Source of the DNA: Pararhizobium sp. YC-54
Lineage (GTDB): Bacteria > Pseudomonadota > Alphaproteobacteria > Rhizobiales > Rhizobiaceae
Assembly (NCBI RefSeq): GCF_025847205.1
Contig: NZ_JAOYTH010000025.1
Coordinates: 1-33,883, forward strand
DNA: 33,883 nucleotides
Reading direction: 5' to 3'
In this document: in pieces, positions 18,403-27,138 of the stretch
Numbering within the stretch: position 1 is the first letter of the stretch
Layout: the number at the start of each line of letters is the position of its first letter
Made by a program: the position numbers and the translations under genes
The notes under the pieces: model-generated
Databases searched by the model: none
What the model was told of the DNA's origin: nothing
The model's input: only the letters and a program-made list of their open reading frames with translations

Positions 18403-18605
18403 TGGGTGCGATTGCCGGGTCGCCCCGCGTCTTTGCGAACTGGCCTGCAGCCGAGCCGATAGATAGATATCCCTAGCGTCGGCTCTCAACGCAAATCAAC
18501 AACCGTATTTGCAAATAGCTGGGAAGGCTCAATATCGTCTCTTTTCGATGTGACCTGCCACACGGCTTCCATCAAAAGCCTGTATTCGGGCTTCACCAAC
18601 GTGGC

Positions 18606-19373
18606 TTAGTAGAGTGTTCTTCCACCATCGACTGTCAGCGTGGCCCCGGTCGTGTAGGAAGACGCATGGGAGATGAGGTATAAGATTGCTTCGGCGACCT
18701 CCGATGGCTGGGCGGCTCGACCCAGAGGATAGTTGGAGAAGTCGACGGGCATCGAATTTTGACCCTGTTCAGGTGCAGTCATTGGGGTGTCGATAAACCC
18801 TGGGCAGATCACGTTAGCGCGGATCTTTGGCGCTAGCTCGCTAGCGAGGGCCTTTGTGAAAGCGATGACCCCGCCTTTCGAAGCCGCGTAGGCAGTTTGA
18901 TCCGCGAATGGTTTCAGACCCTGACCCGAGGAAATATTGACGATAGCGGCACGTTCTTCCTTCCGAAGCCATGGCAAAGCCGCATGGCAAACCAGGAAGG
19001 TTCCCGTAAGATTGACTGCTAGGACACGCTGCCACACATCCAGCGTCGTTTCTTCGATACTATTGCTCGCCAAAATGCCAGCGCAGTTCACAAGGCCGTC
19101 AATGCCTCCCATAACGGTCGCCGCGCCAGCGATTGCCGAGACTACTGAACTCTGATCGGACACGTCGACGACATGAGTGCTGCCAGAGCTGATGGCGCAG
19201 GTCTCTCGAAGACCGTCTTCGCTCAGATCGAGCAAGGCAAGAGTTGCTCCCTCTTTCGCCATTAGAACCGCAGTAGCGCGGCCGATCCCCGAGCCTGCCC
19301 CTGTCAGTACAACCCTTCGGCGGGCCAAACGCCCTTCTCCGGCACTCGAACCCGATCGCTTTGCGTTCAGCAT
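18606..19373 (-). CDS. Short-chain dehydrogenase/reductase (SDR)
   Basis: A 255-residue classical SDR that oxidises an alcohol or reduces a ketone with NAD(P). The cofactor motif TGAGSGIG is at 24-31, NCAG at 96-99, and the catalytic Ser about 148-149, Tyr162 and Lys166. Asp49 at the end of the second strand suggests NAD preference, as is usual for this family. GGAGGGG sits just before ATG 19373. It is the last gene of the minus-strand set, about 100 bases after the M81 peptidase gene. The substrate is unknown. Confidence 0.9.
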   Translation of the reverse strand: MLNAKRSGSSAGEGRLARRRVVLTGAGSGIGRATAVLMAKEGATLALLDLSEDGLRETCAISSGSTHVVDVSDQSSVVSAIAGAATVMGGIDGLVNCAGILASNSIEETTLDVWQRVLAVNLTGTFLVCHAALPWLRKEERAAIVNISSGQGLKPFADQTAYAASKGGVIAFTKALASELAPKIRANVICPGFIDTPMTAPEQGQNSMPVDFSNYPLGRAAQPSEVAEAILYLISHASSYTTGATLTVDGGRTLY

Positions 19374-19471
19374 ATTCCCCTCCTATTGAGCACCATAACA
19401 AAGGTCAGTGGTGTTAGATCGCCGCGATTCACAACTTTCCTCTTCAGTTACTTGCGAACCGCGCTTTCCAA

Positions 19472-20962
19472 CTAAACGGAGAACGTAGTGCCGACATCAA
19501 TAGGATATATCGGCCGGCGGATCTTTTGGTAGTTGTAGTGGCCAAGGTTGCAAGTTGCGCTACCTGGGGGATCTGTAGCCACAATCGCCTTAGCTCTGGA
19601 TTGGAAAAATGCTCTAAAATGGTTGAGCCCCTTCAGACCAATCATGTCGTATTGGGTAACATCGGCTCCAGTGATCAAGAACGGCCGATCGTCCATAGTG
19701 CCGCCGTCGGGAAACTCCGTAACGATAATTTCCACATTGCCGACGCGCAAACGAGCCGTTTTGCCGTAACACACCGGCAGCCCTTCCATCATGGGAGACA
19801 CGAAGGTGGCATTTCCATCTGATAGTGCGCACACTCTTGCGTTGTGCAATTCAATAGGGTCTCCGGAAATTTTGTCGATTTTGCCGCCTAGCAAACCAGA
19901 AACTACTCCCCCAACACCGGCCTTATGGGCAAGAAGGGCAATTTCAGGGTCGGAAATGAATCCGAAAATTGTCTTGGCAAGATTCCGGTTCAGAATCTCG
20001 CGCAGAAGATGGGTTCCATTGCCAGGCGCGCCGCTACCAGGATTGTCAGAAACTTCCACGATGACAACATACCCTGTTCCGGGTTTATGCAGCGCGTCTA
20101 GAGCACTATCCACAGCCACGTCCGGCATGGGGCACTCGCCTTTCAGCTGTTCTCGCATGTCCCAGATGTGTCCGGCGATTTCGGCGGCGGCCTCCTTTGC
20201 CCCTTGTTCAGCGACAACGACCACAGAAGCTCCAACGGAAGGCACATCGGTAAAATTGTAACCATGGAAAAAAGCCGCATCTATCAGGCCGTGTTTAGCG
20301 GCATAGTCGGCTACGTAGTCTGTGAACGATTTCATGGGTTCACTAAAGGTGTTGCCAATTAGCGAATCGACCATCAAAGGAAGTTGAACAACGGCTGTTT
20401 GGGGGCTGGCTTCGCCGCGCAAGATGCGAACGAGGGTCTTCATCGCCAAATAGCCGGCATCCGCCATATCGACATGGGGATACTGTTTACAGCCGAAGAG
20501 GCCATTTGATAATCCGACCATTTCCGGTGTTATATTCCCATGCAGATCAAGCGAGACGGTGATGGGCATGTCCGGACCAACCACCTCCCGCACTTTTTCC
20601 AAGGTATAGGCCTCTAAATCATCCGTGTTCTCCGCACAGCCGGCGCCGTGAAGCGACAAACATATCCCTGCGTATTCACCCTTTCGTTCTTCGGCAACCC
20701 TAGTAAATTCCCCTGTGACATATTCGACGGCCTCCTTAGTTAGTTTCGGCCCGGCATTCATCACGGCAACAGCCGGAATTAGTTGTACCCCATATTCTTC
20801 CGCCGCTTTGATCATGCCGCCTAAATCACTGGGCGTATTCCGGAATTTACCAAAAATTTCTTCACCTACCGACCATCCAGCATCAGCCCAACGTTTAAAA
20901 TCCCCAATATCGGAGGCAAAGGTACTGCTTTCGTGACCGACCATACCGAATAATATTTTCAT
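19472..20962 (-). CDS. M81 family metallopeptidase (MlrC-like)
   Basis: A 496-residue protein matching the M81/MlrC family, named for the enzyme acting on peptides in microcystin breakdown and widespread in soil proteobacteria next to peptide transporters. N-terminal MKILFGMVGHESSTF is typical. Putative zinc ligands are visible: His10/Glu11, Asp139 and His141 in SLDLHGN, and His163 in QYPHVD. ATG 20962 is chosen: homology begins there and a GGTCAGG stretch lies upstream; the open frame extends to 21058 into the neighbouring SDR gene region. It is in a same-strand set with two SDRs. It may hydrolyse an unusual peptide or amide. True substrates of most M81 proteins are unknown. Confidence 0.9.
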   Translation of the reverse strand: MKILFGMVGHESSTFASDIGDFKRWADAGWSVGEEIFGKFRNTPSDLGGMIKAAEEYGVQLIPAVAVMNAGPKLTKEAVEYVTGEFTRVAEERKGEYAGICLSLHGAGCAENTDDLEAYTLEKVREVVGPDMPITVSLDLHGNITPEMVGLSNGLFGCKQYPHVDMADAGYLAMKTLVRILRGEASPQTAVVQLPLMVDSLIGNTFSEPMKSFTDYVADYAAKHGLIDAAFFHGYNFTDVPSVGASVVVVAEQGAKEAAAEIAGHIWDMREQLKGECPMPDVAVDSALDALHKPGTGYVVIVEVSDNPGSGAPGNGTHLLREILNRNLAKTIFGFISDPEIALLAHKAGVGGVVSGLLGGKIDKISGDPIELHNARVCALSDGNATFVSPMMEGLPVCYGKTARLRVGNVEIIVTEFPDGGTMDDRPFLITGADVTQYDMIGLKGLNHFRAFFQSRAKAIVATDPPGSATCNLGHYNYQKIRRPIYPIDVGTTFSV

Positions 20963-21014
20963 ACTGCCTGACCTTCTGATGAAGAGACGTTTTCCTGAGT
21001 GTTCGCTGGAGCCA

Positions 21015-21755
21015 TCAACTGGCGATGTAACGGCCGCCGTTGATGTGGACGGTTTCACCGGTGATGAAGCTTGCCCAATCCGAGCAAAGATACGCCACGG
21101 TCTGCGCCACTTCTTGTGGCCGACCCATGCGCTTGAGTGGCGTCGATGCGATTAGTTGCGGCCCCTGCTTTTCGAGCAGGGTCTTGACCATCGGTGTATC
21201 GATGAGGCCGGGGGACACGGCGTTCGCCCTAACATCGGGGGCAAGCTCCAAAGCAAGCGTGCGGGTAAAGGTTAGCACGCCCCCTTTTGAGGTCGCATAG
21301 CTCGAATGGTTATAGCTTCCGCAATGACCAGCTACTGAGGCCACGTTCACCACCGCGCCGCCTTTGACGAGCAGGGGAATAGCAGCGCGGCAGGTAAAGA
21401 ACACGCCATCGAGGTTTACCGCGGTGCTAAAGTTCCACTCATCGTCGGTCATGTCGTGAATCATCTGGTCGCGGTACAGACCTGCGCTTGTCACAAGAAA
21501 ATCAAGCTTGCCGAAACGCTCTTTTATCACTGCGGCCACTGCATTAGCATCCACCGACTTGCTGGCATCCTGCCTAAGTCCAATTACTCTTTCACCCGTC
21601 GGGTCTAGTTCCTTCGCGAATCCCTTAATGCCGGTCTCGTCCACGTCTGTCAGGACGCATGAAGCGCCGAGGTCAAAAAAGATGCGTGCGATCTCGCGAG
21701 AAATCACACCATTCGCTCCACTCAACCACAAAACTCGACCATTAAAATCGAACAT
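21015..21755 (-). CDS. Short-chain dehydrogenase/reductase with altered cofactor motif
   Basis: A 246-residue SDR. Ser140, Tyr153 and Lys157 form the expected active site, and DTPM plus GGRYIAS match the family C-terminus. The glycine-rich cofactor loop reads SGANGVIS (12-19) instead of the usual TGxxxGIG, losing the last glycine, and the NNAG motif reads TSAG. These changes occur in divergent SDR branches and do not by themselves imply inactivity. It lies 52 bases upstream of the M81 gene and is probably co-transcribed. The 74-base gap to the VOC gene also fits one operon. Confidence 0.9.
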   Translation of the reverse strand: MFDFNGRVLWLSGANGVISREIARIFFDLGASCVLTDVDETGIKGFAKELDPTGERVIGLRQDASKSVDANAVAAVIKERFGKLDFLVTSAGLYRDQMIHDMTDDEWNFSTAVNLDGVFFTCRAAIPLLVKGGAVVNVASVAGHCGSYNHSSYATSKGGVLTFTRTLALELAPDVRANAVSPGLIDTPMVKTLLEKQGPQLIASTPLKRMGRPQEVAQTVAYLCSDWASFITGETVHINGGRYIAS

Positions 21756-21829
21756 TTTAGCTCCATTGCAGCTTCACTGCGCCGCCAGGTCGGCCTTGTC
21801 GCTCTTTTTTGAAGACCATCAGGTGATGG

Positions 21830-22273
21830 TCACCCCATGATCTCCACAGTGACGCCATCCCAAGTCTGGATGTACATCAGGCGCTTGCCCTTATTAGGTC
21901 CTGTGTCGACCGTCCCGACCGTTCCGAGAGGGAGGGCGCCATACTGTTCGGCTCGGTGCTGTACTTCCTCAAGATCAGGAACATTCAAGGCAAGATGTGC
22001 GAAACTCGCGTCACAAGGGCGCGTATGCATTCGCTGGCTCCGCAACTTCCCCACATATTCGATGAACTCGATAATGAAACCGGGTCCTTTCATGAAGGCA
22101 ACGATGATATCGGCGTCGCTCAGGCCAGTCACGGCCCGTATCATCGCCTTGTCGCGTGGTCCCTTGGAAAGCGTTTCAAAGTTGAACACATTCTCGAAGA
22201 AGGATATCGTCCTATCGAGGTCTTCCACAGTAAAGCTGAAGTGGTTAAGGCTTATCGCCTCGACGTCGTGCAT
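21830..22273 (-). CDS. VOC/glyoxalase-fold protein
   Basis: A 147-residue protein with the two-module vicinal-oxygen-chelate fold: N-terminal LNHFSFTVEDLDRTISFFENVF and C-terminal HLALNVPDLEEV ending in VTVEIMG. His11, Glu in the IEFIEY strand, His in HLALNV and Glu144 could be metal ligands, as in glyoxalase I and methylmalonyl-CoA epimerase. ATG 22273 has AGGA upstream; the open frame runs back to 22372 into the decarboxylase gene, which I regard as chance. It is 46 bases downstream of the decarboxylase. Possible roles are epimerase, lyase or dioxygenase; none is shown. Confidence 0.85.
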   Translation of the reverse strand: MHDVEAISLNHFSFTVEDLDRTISFFENVFNFETLSKGPRDKAMIRAVTGLSDADIIVAFMKGPGFIIEFIEYVGKLRSQRMHTRPCDASFAHLALNVPDLEEVQHRAEQYGALPLGTVGTVDTGPNKGKRLMYIQTWDGVTVEIMG

Positions 22274-22319
22274 TGACGTGTCCTCTATACCGATTATTGG
22301 GAAAATTCTGACGTGGCCG

Positions 22320-23735
22320 CTACTCGGGCAACAAGTGATCTGGCACCGACGTATTCCGATAAAGATCCTCAACGGTTTCCCGGCGCTTGATTATATGGAC
22401 CGTTCCATCGCTGATCATTACAGTGGCGGGTCGCGGCACGCTGTTGAACTGCGTCGATGCCGAATCGGCGTACATCCCGGCATCCAGGATTGCGACTGGC
22501 TCTCCGGTTGCCAAATCGGGAACTGCCCAATTGTCCGCCATACGCGAGTCGATACAGGTCGATCCGACTATCTGGGCTAGTTCGGCATAGGACCTGTCCA
22601 GTCCGCTGGCGGGTAGGAAATGATAGGCGCTGCCCGCCGTATCAATGCGTGGCAGATTGTTGGTGCTAAAATCTACGTTGACCCACACCATCCCGCAGTC
22701 CCGCTTGATTTGACCAACTCTGCCGAGCAACACCACGGCGTTGCCGACGATAAATCTTCCAGGCTCCAGACGAAGCTCTGGAATAGGCATTTGGTGCGCC
22801 TCGAACGTATCGAGAAGCGAGGCCACAACCGCTTCTGCGAAGTTTTCGACCGAAGACCCGTTCAGCTTGTGCATCCGCGATTCCGGATCCCTGTCACGCG
22901 GCCAGCCGCCGCCGATGTCTATGAGTTCCGGAACGTAGCCTGTAGCTTCACGAATCCGGATGATCGATTCGGCAAAGTCACGTGTGCACGTTGCGAACAG
23001 CTCGGGATTTTGCGTAAATCGGGGCGTGTGAAGACTGAACCCGCGCAGCCGGAGGTTCCGGCATTCCAGAATTTCGGGAACCAGTTCAAGGGCGGACTCG
23101 ACCGAAAACCCCCATTTCTCCCGCAGCAGGAACGCCCGAACGTCGCTGGCCAAACCCATGTAATCGCTTGGTGAACCCGCAAGACTTTCCGGAGCGGATT
23201 TGATACGCAGGGCGACCGATCCAATCGTCCCAAGATCCGCACAGATAGCATCCAGCATACGGATCTCATCCACAGCATCAATGTTGACGTGGACGCCCTT
23301 CCGAATCGCGGCGCGCAGTTCGACTTCCGTCTTGTTGCTGCCGTTCATCGCGATCCGCTCGGGATCGGCACCACCCATGAACGTCGAATGCAGTTCGCCC
23401 AAGCCGAAGCAGTCGCCGCCGCCGCCCTCCTGATGGATGACCGCCCGGATTGCCGGATTGTTGTTCGATTTGATGGCATACATGACCAAGACTTTGGTCG
23501 GCCAAAGCCTTTCAAAGACGCCTTTGATCCGGCGGAAGTTTTCGCGCAACGTTTGTTCGCTCACAACATAAAGCGGGGAGCCGAAATCAGCGAGCAGACC
23601 CTCGGCCTTGTAACCGTCGAAGATCAGATCGCCTTCCTGTGATACCTCGATCGGGTCAGTGCGCGTGAGCACTTTGGTCAAATGTTCGCGGGGTTTAGAC
23701 CCGAGAAATTCTCGTTCTGCAGGGATTTCAGTCAT
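22320..23735 (-). CDS. Alanine-racemase-fold PLP decarboxylase (ornithine/diaminopimelate decarboxylase family)
   Basis: A 471-residue fold-type III PLP enzyme. The PLP lysine is Lys89 in YAIKSNNN; the phosphate-binding glycines are GGG 275-277; EPGR is at 324-327; Cys394 in GSTCIDS and Tyr422 match catalytic positions of ornithine/DAP decarboxylases. The usual HIGS/HVGS motif reads HTPR (236-239), replacing the phosphate-contacting serine by arginine, which suggests a changed subfamily. ATG 23735 has AAAGG upstream. It heads the minus-strand set and is divergent from a LysR regulator. Likely role: decarboxylation of a basic or unusual amino acid; the substrate is unknown and it need not be lysA or speC. 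Confidence 0.88.
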   Translation of the reverse strand: MTEIPAEREFLGSKPREHLTKVLTRTDPIEVSQEGDLIFDGYKAEGLLADFGSPLYVVSEQTLRENFRRIKGVFERLWPTKVLVMYAIKSNNNPAIRAVIHQEGGGGDCFGLGELHSTFMGGADPERIAMNGSNKTEVELRAAIRKGVHVNIDAVDEIRMLDAICADLGTIGSVALRIKSAPESLAGSPSDYMGLASDVRAFLLREKWGFSVESALELVPEILECRNLRLRGFSLHTPRFTQNPELFATCTRDFAESIIRIREATGYVPELIDIGGGWPRDRDPESRMHKLNGSSVENFAEAVVASLLDTFEAHQMPIPELRLEPGRFIVGNAVVLLGRVGQIKRDCGMVWVNVDFSTNNLPRIDTAGSAYHFLPASGLDRSYAELAQIVGSTCIDSRMADNWAVPDLATGEPVAILDAGMYADSASTQFNSVPRPATVMISDGTVHIIKRRETVEDLYRNTSVPDHLLPE

Positions 23736-23906
23736 TGTCAGGACCTTTGGAATTTGCGCTCTACGCCTGCTAAAGTTGTTCTGTGATAAGAGCGAATGTC
23801 CTCCCAAGCGGTCGGCGCGACAATTGCTTTGTTCAGCAGGATATGTTGACTATATGTGACCAATGGGTCGAGAGATCCGAGCTTCAGGGAGGGGAAATTT
23901 CGACAG
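23736..23906. promoter_or_regulatory. Divergent promoter region, decarboxylase/LysR
   Basis: This 171-base gap lies between divergently transcribed genes, the normal location for LysR binding. A direct repeat of ATATGTTGAC and ATATGTGAC is visible at about 23841-23860. No exact T-N11-A palindrome stands out. Confidence 0.45.
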
Positions 23907-24788
23907 ATGAGCCACAATCTGCCACCGCTTATCGCGCTTCGCGCGTTCGAGGCCGTTGCAAGGACTGGCAGTGTGCGTGCCGCCGGAGACGAGCTTTCTG
24001 TCAGTCATACAGCGATCTCGCGCCACATCCAAAATCTCCAGAATCGTCTCGGCGTGGCGTTCTTCGAGCGTGAAGGCAGGGGCTTGACACTCACGGGAGA
24101 AGGGAAACGCTACTACCTGAAGATCTCCCGGGCCTTTGAAGCGATCACAGTCGCCACGTCCGAACTCAAGCCCAATCTGCCAAGCCAACTGGATATTTGG
24201 TGCACGCCGGGCATCGCGTCGATCGTGCTGCTTCCTCGGCTGCCTGATCTTGAGAAATACCTGCCAAAGTGCGATGTCGCCCTTCGGCCCACACGGCGGC
24301 GGCCCGATCTCGAGGCACAGGAGGCTGATGCGGAGATCGTGTTCCTGTTCGATGGCGAGGAACGTCAGGGATGCCATGTGGAGGTGCTTAATCGTCCTCG
24401 CATGTTTCCCGTGGCGAGCCCGACCTTCCTTGACCGTCACGGCCCAGTGTCATCCGTTGACGAACTTCTGAACCTGCCACTCATACACGAAGAGTCAACT
24501 GACCAGTGGGAACGGTGGTTCAGCCATCTTGGTCGCACAGAACCGATCTCATTACACGGCCCTAAATTGTGGAACGGTCAGCAAACGATTGAGTCAGCGC
24601 GACTTGGACAGGGTGTTACAATAACTGGAAGCCTTCTTGTCGAACCACATATCGCGAGAGGTGAACTTGTCGAGGTTTTGTCGACGAATATCTACCTGGG
24701 GTCATATTGCCTTGTGACAACCAAATCGCGATCTGTCACAGCTCCCATTCTTGCCTTGCGGCGCTGGCTAGCTGACGTCCTGGCGTGA
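23907..24788 (+). CDS. LysR family transcriptional regulator (GcvA-like)
   Basis: A 293-residue LysR-type regulator. The N-terminal winged helix (about 5-65) contains FEAVARTGSVRAAGDELSVS and HIQNLQNRLGVAFFER, close to the GcvA/AmpR branch; the C-terminal part is the periplasmic-binding-like effector domain. ATG 23907 follows a GGGAGGGG run; the frame is open upstream to 23856 but without a better site. It is divergent from the PLP decarboxylase and probably activates the 18.6-23.7 kb minus-strand set when an effector is present. The effector is unknown. Confidence 0.92.
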   Translation: MSHNLPPLIALRAFEAVARTGSVRAAGDELSVSHTAISRHIQNLQNRLGVAFFEREGRGLTLTGEGKRYYLKISRAFEAITVATSELKPNLPSQLDIWCTPGIASIVLLPRLPDLEKYLPKCDVALRPTRRRPDLEAQEADAEIVFLFDGEERQGCHVEVLNRPRMFPVASPTFLDRHGPVSSVDELLNLPLIHEESTDQWERWFSHLGRTEPISLHGPKLWNGQQTIESARLGQGVTITGSLLVEPHIARGELVEVLSTNIYLGSYCLVTTKSRSVTAPILALRRWLADVLA

Positions 24789-25855
24789 TCTGCAAGACCA
24801 AACATTCGGGTGGCGTCGACTGGGAGTAGGGCGCACTTTGAAGAACCTTCCACACGTACTGGTTTTCAATGAGGCCGACGCGGCAATCTACTAACCTGCG
24901 ATGTTTCAGTAGCTGTCCTGCGTAACCCAGAGAGGACCGAAAGCGACAAATAGTCTCTCGACTGGCGAATATGACGATGACATGCGCTAGGCAACGTATA
25001 GTTTCGAGCCGTTGGTCGTTGGATCGCTCAGCTGAATTGGCAATCGTCTTTAAGTCGAATCGACGAACTTTCGGACGATTGCCGGCGTCTACCATACTCT
25101 ATGGAATCGGTAATGCAGCCTCGCTGCCCGCGTGCAAACCGTCAACAGTGTCAGGGTCGCATGGGCTGACATGAGTTGCAAGCGGTCGCATCGCCATGTG
25201 AGGGCCGGACCCCAAATTGGTGCAGGCATTAGCGAGGTTGAGCTCTAGCGCTCAGGCCGACAACGATGTCGATCCCAGCTGCGAATTTCTTCTCCATGAA
25301 CGTCTGGCGATGGAGCTCTCAATGGGGGGACGAGTACATTGCTCGTTGCTTGCCCCTCCTTCGACGTGAATATTTTGTGCGCCGATGTCAATTGGTTACT
25401 TTAAGGCACCATATCGTCCGTAACAAAGCATTTGTCGCCGTCGTATTTTCGATGGAATTTGGGCTGCCCACCACAAGTGTCGAAAAGGTCAATGGGCGGG
25501 ATTAGAATCCTCTGCACGTGGATTTGTCGGAAGAAGGTGTCAGCAAACATATTGGCGTGCACCGTTCCTGAGGTTCGGGCTTCGTCATTGCGAACAGTTC
25601 TCAAGACCCACCTCTCGCAGGGTCGGAACGGCGTAGAACAGGGTAAGTGCCTTGAAGTAAATTATTCGAATATGGGACGGTGTCTTATGGAGCTCAAGTG
25701 CGACGAAGTCACGGGCTCAGCTACGGACATTTGGCGTGGCCTGTAACAGCCGCTAAATCGAGTGCTTCAAGTGGATCATCAGCAGATTACAGCTAAACAC
25801 GCTGAGTTCATTCTCAGTGTCCCAGGAACAACCAAAACTGCAAAGGTTATGTCTT
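24789..25855. other. About 1.07 kb without a supported gene
   Basis: Between the LysR gene and the serine hydrolase, open frames on both strands are short, lack ribosome sites and show no family motif. There is no recognisable IS end, tRNA or strong terminator. The longest frames (25432-25746 plus strand; 24736-25095 minus strand) look like chance or degraded coding sequence. The region may be a junction between transferred segments. Confidence 0.5.
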
Positions 25856-26989
25856 GTGACTATCTCCTCGAACGCAAATCCCGACCTGGTTACCCTGTGC
25901 GACAATAAGGCGCGTTGGAACCTGCCTGACCACCGTCGCAGTGGCTTCCACAATTTGCACACCACGATGCGCTATGCAATGTCGCTGCGCGCGCCCAGCG
26001 TCCTCCCGCTCAGGAAGGAAATCGACTGGACCATTGGCGAGCGACCAGAAGTCGCGCGTTTCCTCGGGATGCCGCATTTCTCCGCCTTCGTCGTGGTGCG
26101 CGACGACCGGATCCTCTACGAGCGGTACGCTCCGGATTTCGGGCCCGACCGACCACATACCATCATGTCTATCACGAAGACGACGCTCAACCTGATGCTC
26201 GGCCGTGCGGTGGCCGACGGCCTCCTCAATCTCGAAGAAAGAGTAGGCACCTATCTTCCGGAGGTCGGCTCAGGATATGCCGATGCAACCGTCAAGGCGG
26301 TCGCCGATATGAACGTCGTGAACGACTACAACGAAGACTACAGCGACCCCTACACTTCGATGTTCGACATGGATGTTGCCAACGGCTGGCGCCTTCCCGA
26401 TGAAGGTCAGAAAGAAGGCACTACGCGCTCGTTCATCCGCGGTATCACCGGAGACGACCTGACGAATCGTACCGGCGAGGTGCTCTATAAGTCAGCTAAC
26501 AGCGATGTCATCGGCTGGATCATCGAGCGCGTCAGTGGCCGGACGTTACGCGACTGTCTGATCGAGATCGTCGAGGCGGCAGGCCTCGAGGGATGCTTCC
26601 ACATGACCTGCGATCGCGAAGGAGTGCCGCTGCTTTCCGGTGGCGCCTGTCTCACCGCCCGCGATCTCGCGCGCTACGGCTTACTGTTCGCGCGTAAAGG
26701 CGAGGGTGTCGACGGTCGCCGTGTCGGCGACGCGGCCTTCATCGAAGACACGCGCCATAATCCAGGCCCTCCCTGGGCCAAGCCGCGCGACTGGATGCGT
26801 TATAGTCGCCAAACGTTCACTGACGGCACCTGGCTCGGCCACGGTGGTTACGGCGGTCAATTCATGCTTGCAAATCCTGACACCGGTACGGTCGTCGTCT
26901 ACTTCAGCGTGCTTGAGAACAGGAGCGCCTCCGATACGAACCATTTCACCCCTCTCGTAAAGATGATGGAGGAGCTCGCTGCGCAATAA
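25856..26989 (+). CDS. Beta-lactamase-fold serine hydrolase (class C/6-aminohexanoate hydrolase-like)
   Basis: A serine hydrolase of the beta-lactamase-related family, 377 residues from GTG 25856. The nucleophile motif SxxK is Ser105-Ile-Thr-Lys108, and the Tyr of the second motif is Tyr211 in YKSANSD. The family includes D-aminopeptidases, esterases and nylon-oligomer hydrolases that cut amide or ester bonds of small molecules. GTG 25856 has AAAGG 9 bases upstream; GTG 25817 is in frame but without a site, and ATG 25967 is a later alternative. No clear signal peptide is seen. It precedes the peptide importer operon by about 150 bases, so it probably acts on the imported compound in the cytoplasm. 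Confidence 0.85.
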   Translation: MTISSNANPDLVTLCDNKARWNLPDHRRSGFHNLHTTMRYAMSLRAPSVLPLRKEIDWTIGERPEVARFLGMPHFSAFVVVRDDRILYERYAPDFGPDRPHTIMSITKTTLNLMLGRAVADGLLNLEERVGTYLPEVGSGYADATVKAVADMNVVNDYNEDYSDPYTSMFDMDVANGWRLPDEGQKEGTTRSFIRGITGDDLTNRTGEVLYKSANSDVIGWIIERVSGRTLRDCLIEIVEAAGLEGCFHMTCDREGVPLLSGGACLTARDLARYGLLFARKGEGVDGRRVGDAAFIEDTRHNPGPPWAKPRDWMRYSRQTFTDGTWLGHGGYGGQFMLANPDTGTVVVYFSVLENRSASDTNHFTPLVKMMEELAAQ

Positions 26990-27138
26990 CGTAGTGGTTG
27001 TGCATTCGCGCCGACCTTATGGTGGGCCAGTTAGTAGCATGCCACAACGTTCCTTTTGCGTCGTTAAACGGTCTGGAGCCGCTCTGATCGGCGGTTTCGG
27101 TGGAAATCCTTGATAACAAACAAGAAAGGGAACTGGAA

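Noticed and set aside
22320..23735. Naming the PLP decarboxylase lysA or speC
   Set aside because: Key motif HIGS is changed and the context is catabolic, so a biosynthetic assignment is not supported.
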